Source: Rhinopithecus roxellana
Lineage: Eukaryota > Chordata > Mammalia > Primates > Cercopithecidae
Assembly: GCF_007565055.1 (NCBI RefSeq)
Contig: NC_044556.1
Span: 136,251,808 to 136,315,807, forward strand
Direction: 5' to 3'
Length of the DNA stretch: 64,000 nucleotides
The notes under the pieces were generated by a model. The model worked only from the letters and a program-made list of their open reading frames with translations. It made no database searches and had not been told where the DNA came from. How positions within the stretch are numbered: the stretch's first letter is position 1; every line of letters starts with the position of its first letter. This document shows, piece after piece, positions 54,501-61,375 of the stretch. A program made the position numbers and the translations under genes.

Positions 54501-57500
54501 AGACTCAGTAAATATCTGTTAAATGGAATCACACAAATACAGGAATGTATACACAGTTTCTAGCCAAAACTGAAGCTAAACTGTCTTCCTTGGGAAGTTG
54601 CCTATTTATAGACTTGTATGTTTTGTTTCAGGTGCTGAGAAGAGACTTTTTAAATACTTTTTGGATGAATGTCATTGTTGACCACTTCTCATTTTAGGGG
54701 CTCTGTTTTCATCTCAGATTATTGTCTTGTAGCCCATGGTAACTGGAGTCCTTGGAGTGGCTGGGGAACATGCAGCCGGACGTGTAATGGAGGGCAGATG
54801 CGGCGGTACCGCACATGTGACAACCCTCGTCCCTCCAATGGGGGAAGAACTTGTGGGGGACCAGACTCCCAGATCCAGAGGTGCAACACTGACATGTGTC
54901 CTGGTGAGTCGACTTGATTTCTGGCAGTTGAATAAGTAAAGCATTTAATTTAGTGCTCATTGTAGCAGCCCTATTGCTCCAGACCTTAAAATGAAAGTTG
55001 TATAGGCAGGAGCCCCCCAAGTGTAGATTTTGAAGCCAATTTGTTAACAGTGACCATTCCATTCTTGTTCACAGTGGATGGAAGCTGGGGAAGCTGGCAT
55101 AGTTGGAGCCAGTGCTCTGCCTCCTGTGGAGGAGGTGAAAAGACTCGGAAGCGGCTGTGTGACCACCCTGTGCCAGCTAAAGGTGGCCGTCCCTGTCCCA
55201 GAGACACTACTCAGGTGACCAGGTGCAATGTACAAGCATGTCCAGGTAAGCAACTAAATTGGACTTTGGTAGCACATTTAGAGCCTTTGTGCAAATTAGA
55301 GAAAGGTGCCACAAATTACAAAACACTGCCAACCCTGAGAGGAGGATTTAGATAAAAAAAAAAAAGTGCTTTCTTGCTCTTAATTGGTACAGTTCTGTAT
55401 CAACTCAAGGCTGGGTTCTAGCCTCTGCTTTTGCCTTTCCAGGCTTTCTGGTAAAAGGATATAGTCCTGGCCTTCACAGGAAAAAGGGTGAGGCAGAGTG
55501 GGGAAAAATGGGCTGAGATTCCAGACTGAAAGTAAGGTGGGGCAGTGGTTAAATATCTAAAAAAAAAAAAGCCACAATTGGAGGCTGTTCATCTGTGGAT
55601 GGGAATTTGAAGGACATGAGTGTATAGGAAGTAAAGAAAGAATCAGTTCAGTCCTAGGAGAAAGAATAAGGGGAGTTCAAGTATGAAGTTCATCCTGAAT
55701 CATGCATCGCATCTAGCAACTGATGTAAAAATTCAGAAGTCTATAACTCATGGGCCTTAGAGTTTGCTGGGATTCCAAGAAATGGTAGCTAATACTAAAT
55801 ACCTTGTCTCAGCAGGCAGGCTTCTAAAGGTTATAAGAAGACCAACAATAACAGTTTTATATTGTTGAAGTGTCAAGATATCAATTAGACTTTCCAAAGC
55901 TTTAAGGTTTTCTTAGAAATAAAAAGTTCCTGAAAAATCAAGATCATTTGACAGAGTGAGAGAGATTTACATTTAAAAATGTATAGGATCTAACAAGCTA
56001 AAGGAAGTTGATGGGTCTACTACCATCAACAACTGTTCAACATATTGACTAATTAACAAGGACTTTGAGGCTCCAACTGAGGCATGGTGTCAGCTTCAGT
56101 TGATGTACTTTGTAGCTCAGCTTTTGTTAGTAGCAAGGCCCCAGTGGCATCAGGAATTCCAAATAGGTTGACAGTTTGTGTTGCAGAGTCTGGCAGAGGA
56201 TTTCAGGGATCCCAGCCAGGTAGTCAGAACTAGGAGTCTTTTGAGCACTGGGACTCAAGTCCCTCTATGAGACTACAGAACCAGGGTCAAAATGTCAGCA
56301 ATGACCTGGAGAGCTAAGTAAATTAGTGGTCTTAATACTCCCCTTTCTCCCTGCTTAGGACTAAGGATAAGAACCAAAATGGCCTACTGGCCCTGACTGG
56401 CTCTCTACGTTCCTGCATCATCTTGCAGCATGGTTTCCATTACTCTCTACACTTTCTGCTGCTTTTGCCCTCTCAGATGTAGCAAGCCACTAACCCACAA
56501 AAGAGTGACACACATTCCTTCCCTACCCAGAAAGCCCTTCTGCCCTCCCTGGCTTAGTTAAGACTTAAAACTTTCTTTAGGTTTCTTTATTTTTACTTCC
56601 TTCTCAAGCTTCCCTAAATAGTAGATAGTAATGCATTTCAACCTTACTTTTATTTGTGGGATTTAGATTGTTTTTCTCCCCAATTCAGACATAAGCTCTA
56701 TGAAGGCAGGCTTCATGTCTTTTTTTTTTTTCTTTAATTTGTGGTAAACAAATGAATGTAGTATGGACCATGAAGGCTGAATCAACATGAAAAGATGTTT
56801 TCTCAGTATTAATAATAAAAGTAGTGTAAATTAAAACGTAAAGTACCGTACTTACTGATTTTTCTGAGGCTGAATACAGTTGTATTTCTCTCCAATATAT
56901 AATACAAGCATACCTCAGACATATTGCTGATTCAGTTTTAGACCACCACAAGGAAGTGAATATTGCAATAGAGCAAGTCACATCAATGTTTTGGTTTCCC
57001 AGTGCATATAAGTGTTATGTTTGCACTATTCTGTAGTACTATTAATTATCCAATAGCATCATGTCTAAAAAACAATACACATACCTTAATTTTAAAATAC
57101 TTTATTGCCCAGGCTCGAATGCAGTAACGTGATCTCAGCTCACTGCAACCTCTGGCTCCTGGGTTCAAGCGATTCTCATCTCAGCCTCCAAGTGATTACA
57201 AGTATCCACCACCATGCACAGCTAATGTTTTCTATTTTTTTTTTAGTAGAGACAGGGTTTCACCATGTTGGCCAGGATGGTCTCGAACTCCTTTCCTCAA
57301 GTGATACACCAGCCTCAGCCTCCCAAAGTGCTGGGGTTACAGGCGGGAGCTACCAGCATCTGGCCTATAAAATGTATTTCTTAAATAATAAGTCCTGAAA
57401 GTCAACATTACTCCTTGATCCATGGCTGCAGAATGGATGCTGTATTAGGCATGAAAGCAACATTTCTCTCCTTGTACATCTCCATTAGACCTCTGCAGTG

Positions 57501-60500
57501 AATATTCACATTGTCAGTGGGCAGTAATACTTTGAAAGGAATCTTTTTTTTTTTTTTTTTCCTGAGCGTTAGGTCTCAAAAGTGGGCTTTAAAATATTCA
57601 GTAAACCATGCTATAAACAGATATGCTGTCCTCCAGGCTTTGTTTCATTTATAGCACAGAGGCAGAGTAGATTTAGCACAATTCTTATGGGCCCTAGGAT
57701 TTTCACAATGAGCATTGATTGACCTCAACTTAAAGTCACCAATTGCATAAGCCCTTAACAAGACAGTCAGCTTGTTCTTTGGAGCTTTGAAGCTAGGCAC
57801 TGATTTCACCTCTTCCTAACCGGCATCTTCTTCCAAGAGAAGGCTGTTTTGTCTAAATTGAAAATCTGTAGTTTAGTGTAGCCATCTTTATCAATGACCT
57901 AGCTACCTCTGAATAATTTGCTCCAGTTTCTACATCAGCTTGTGCTGTTCTACCTTGCACTTTTATGTTACTTAAATGGCTTCTGTCCTTAAGCCTCTTG
58001 TCTTCTGCAGCTTCTTCATCTACCTCAAGCTTCATGGAACTAAAGAGAGTTAGGGCCTTACTCTGGATTGGGCTTTGGCTTAAGGGAACATTGTGACTGG
58101 TCTGATCTTTTATTCAAATCACTCAGACTTCCTCCACATAAAAAATAAGGTTGTTTCACTTTCTTATTTGTGTGTTCACTGGAGTAGCACTTTTTATTTT
58201 CTTCAAGACTTCTTCCTTTGCATTCACAACTTGGCTAACTCTTTGGTGCAAGAGGCCTAGCTTTTGACCTACATCAATTTTCTACATGCCTGCCCCTTAC
58301 TAAGCTTAACCATTTCCAAATTTTGATTTAAAATGAGAGACATGAGACTCTTTCTTTCACTTGAACACTTAGAGACCATTGTAGGGTGAATAATTGGCCT
58401 AGTTTCAATATTGTGTCTCAGAGAATAAGGAGGCTTGTGGAGAGGAAGAGAGTCAGGGGAATAACTGGTGGTCGATGGAGCAGTCAGAACACACAAAACA
58501 TTAAGTTCACCGTCTCATATGGGCACGGTTCATGAAACCCCAGAACAACTACAATAGTAACATTCAAGATCACTGATCACAGGACACCCTAAGAGATAAT
58601 AATAATTTGAAATATTGCAACATTACCAAAATGTGACACAGGAACACAAAGTGAGCAAAGGCTGTTGCAAAAATGGCACTGGTAGACTTTCTCATCACAG
58701 GGTTGCCACAAACCTTCAATTTGTAAAAATACAGTGTCTGCAAAGAGCAACAAAGCAAAGTATGATAAAACTAAATATGCTTGTACATGATAATAGTGTC
58801 TGAAATTCCTAGTAATTGCTTTAAAATGTATTTAATTAAAAGACATCAGATAATGAATATTTATGAATTTGACTATCAGCTACTCCCCAGTATGTTGCCC
58901 TCTCTTGTCAAAGCATGAAATTCATTTTGAGAAACATTCATTAACCACCTATTCTATACTAGTCACCAATACTTTTGTTGAATAGAAAGAAGTCATGAAA
59001 TTAATGTTGAGGCCCTTTTTTAAAAATAATTGTTTTGCAACCAGATTACCTTGGTATGAATTTTATAGCACTAGCAAAAGCACAATCTCTCTCAAGTTAA
59101 GCATCTTTCAATATATTTGTAATATGAAGAACTTGATAAACCCTCAATCTAAAACCCAAGACTGAATAATGTCCTTAGATAATCCATGTTTACATTGGCA
59201 GTGGCCTAGAAGCTGTTTTGTTGATGAAGTCTCTCCTTTTCCTGGATGTTCTCATGAAGGAGGCAATAAATAAAAGAACATAGGGTTTGATGCCAAGCAG
59301 ATCCACATTCCACCACTTTCTAGCAATGTAATGATGAGAAAGTTGCTTAATTTCTACAAACTTATTTTTCTAGTCTGCAAACTATGGCTGTTTAAAGCTA
59401 CCTTATAGAATTGTTGATAGGATTAAAAGAGTTAACACATATTAAATGTTTACCATCATGCATAACATGCTCAATAAACTCTCATTGTCATTTCATCACC
59501 ACCACCAACACATTCTTTATTTTTAGTTTGGGAACTGGACACTGATTGTATTCTTTGGCTTATGAAATATTAATAACACTATGATGTGCACAGATTAGAA
59601 GGATCCTAGATTTATGGGGGATGATGGGTGTTATGTGAAAGTAGAATGTTTTAAAAGCTTATTTATTTCACTATTAAATTCAGATGTCGTATGACCTTTT
59701 TGATGTCTAAGAAAAGATTTGTAGCATCTCTGAATACTGGCCTTCTTTTCTCCCACGTAATGTTGATGAAATTGCATCCTTATCCAGGAATGTTTTTTTT
59801 TCCCCCAATAGGTGGGCCCCAGCGAGCCAGAGGAAGTGTTATTGGAAATATTAATGATGTTGAATTTGGAATTGCTTTCCTTAATGCCACAATAACTGAT
59901 AGCCCTAACTCTGATACCAGAATAATACGTGCCAAAATTACCAATGTACCTCGTAGTCTTGGTAAGTCTTTGCTTATAAGCGTCTTTTTAAAAACATATA
60001 TTATTCTTTATTATTACTTCCATTTAAAGTTCTAGAGAATGCTACTACTAAGTCATAAGTATAATAATCCTTAGCTCTATTCCAATGGTAAGCTTTTAAA
60101 GATACATGAGGTACTGGTATTTGTTTCTGGTATTCAACATTATTTAGAATTCATCCTTGTGAATAATGTGCTATGAAGACAATAAAATAGACTGTAAAAA
60201 TTTTGCTATCACCTTATTTATCCTTTTTCTCTTTAGGTTCAGCAATGAGAAAGATCGTTTCTATTCTAAATCCCATTTATTGGACAACAGCAAAGGAAAT
60301 AGGAGAAGCAGTCAATGGCTTTACCCTCACCAATGCAGTCTTCAAAAGAGAAACTCAAGTGGAATTTGCAACTGGTTAGTGTTAGCTGAATTTAATATTC
60401 TATTACTATAAAAAGTACCATAAAGATTGGTGGTTAAGAAAAATACATGTTCACAGAGAATAATTTGAAACGTTTGGATGCAATCTTATCATAAGTGATA

Positions 60501-61336
60501 TAAAAGAAATTTCATATTTTGCTGTAAACTTGTACTAACATAAGATCATAAGAGGCCATGTGTTCTCAAGCAGTCATTTTTATACCCTAAAAGTTTTTCT
60601 CCTCTCCTCCTTTCTTCTCTTTTTAAAAATATTTTCTCTTTAAATCCTTAGAGAGGATTTTAAAGACCAAACAAAGAAGGAAAATGAGTTACTGTTATTA
60701 ATTAAAGACCTTTGTCTTTAAACCAAGATCCAATTAGGATACTTTATAGCAATTCTTTATGAAAACGATCGAAACAAAACAAACAAACCTAAAGGCTTTT
60801 CACTTATCCCTAGTCTTAAGGAATATGGGTTAGCTATTCATGACCTTTCCATGTACATACAGATGTTTAGAGAGCTCCATTTCAAGCCTCTTCACAGTTG
60901 GTCAGCCTCAATAGCAGCGACCTTTAAGGAAGAGGGGCTTATCTTTAATCAACATTTAATCAGTGGAGAAGACAATTGGATCTTTTCATGGGCATCCACT
61001 TACTGAGATGTCCTTTGTTACTTTTAGAAGCATCAGAAAGAACAAAGCACTGTGGCCAGACTAGTGGTTTTTGCCAGTCACAGACAATTCATTTTTATAA
61101 GGCTGCTTTGTTATTGCCTGTGAATTTAAAGTATGAAATTTGTATAACCATATGCCACATTTTTGCTACATGAAAAGAAATGTTAAAAGAAACTGCATTC
61201 AATAAACCTAACTCTTGAATTGGGGGGCTAAGTGCTAATTCAGTTCTCATCACCTATACTTATTCAAGTTGGAACTCAAATAGCATAGCATAGCTGAACC
61301 AGTATGTAAGGTAAATCTGTTCTGTACTTCCAGAAA

Positions 61337-61375
<39 letters not shown>

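Larger units (their letters stand above)
55246..59811 (+). other. 4.6-kb HMCN1 intron with Tigger1, Alu and MIR-derived repeat
   Basis: 55246-56450 shows no clear repeat. 56460-56720 resembles an old L2-like segment ('cataagctctatgaaggcag'). 56905-58783 is a Tigger1 element with an internal Alu. 59249-59460 is the first copy of a duplicated MIR-like segment. The intron separates the TSP1 block from the G2F block. Confidence 0.65.
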
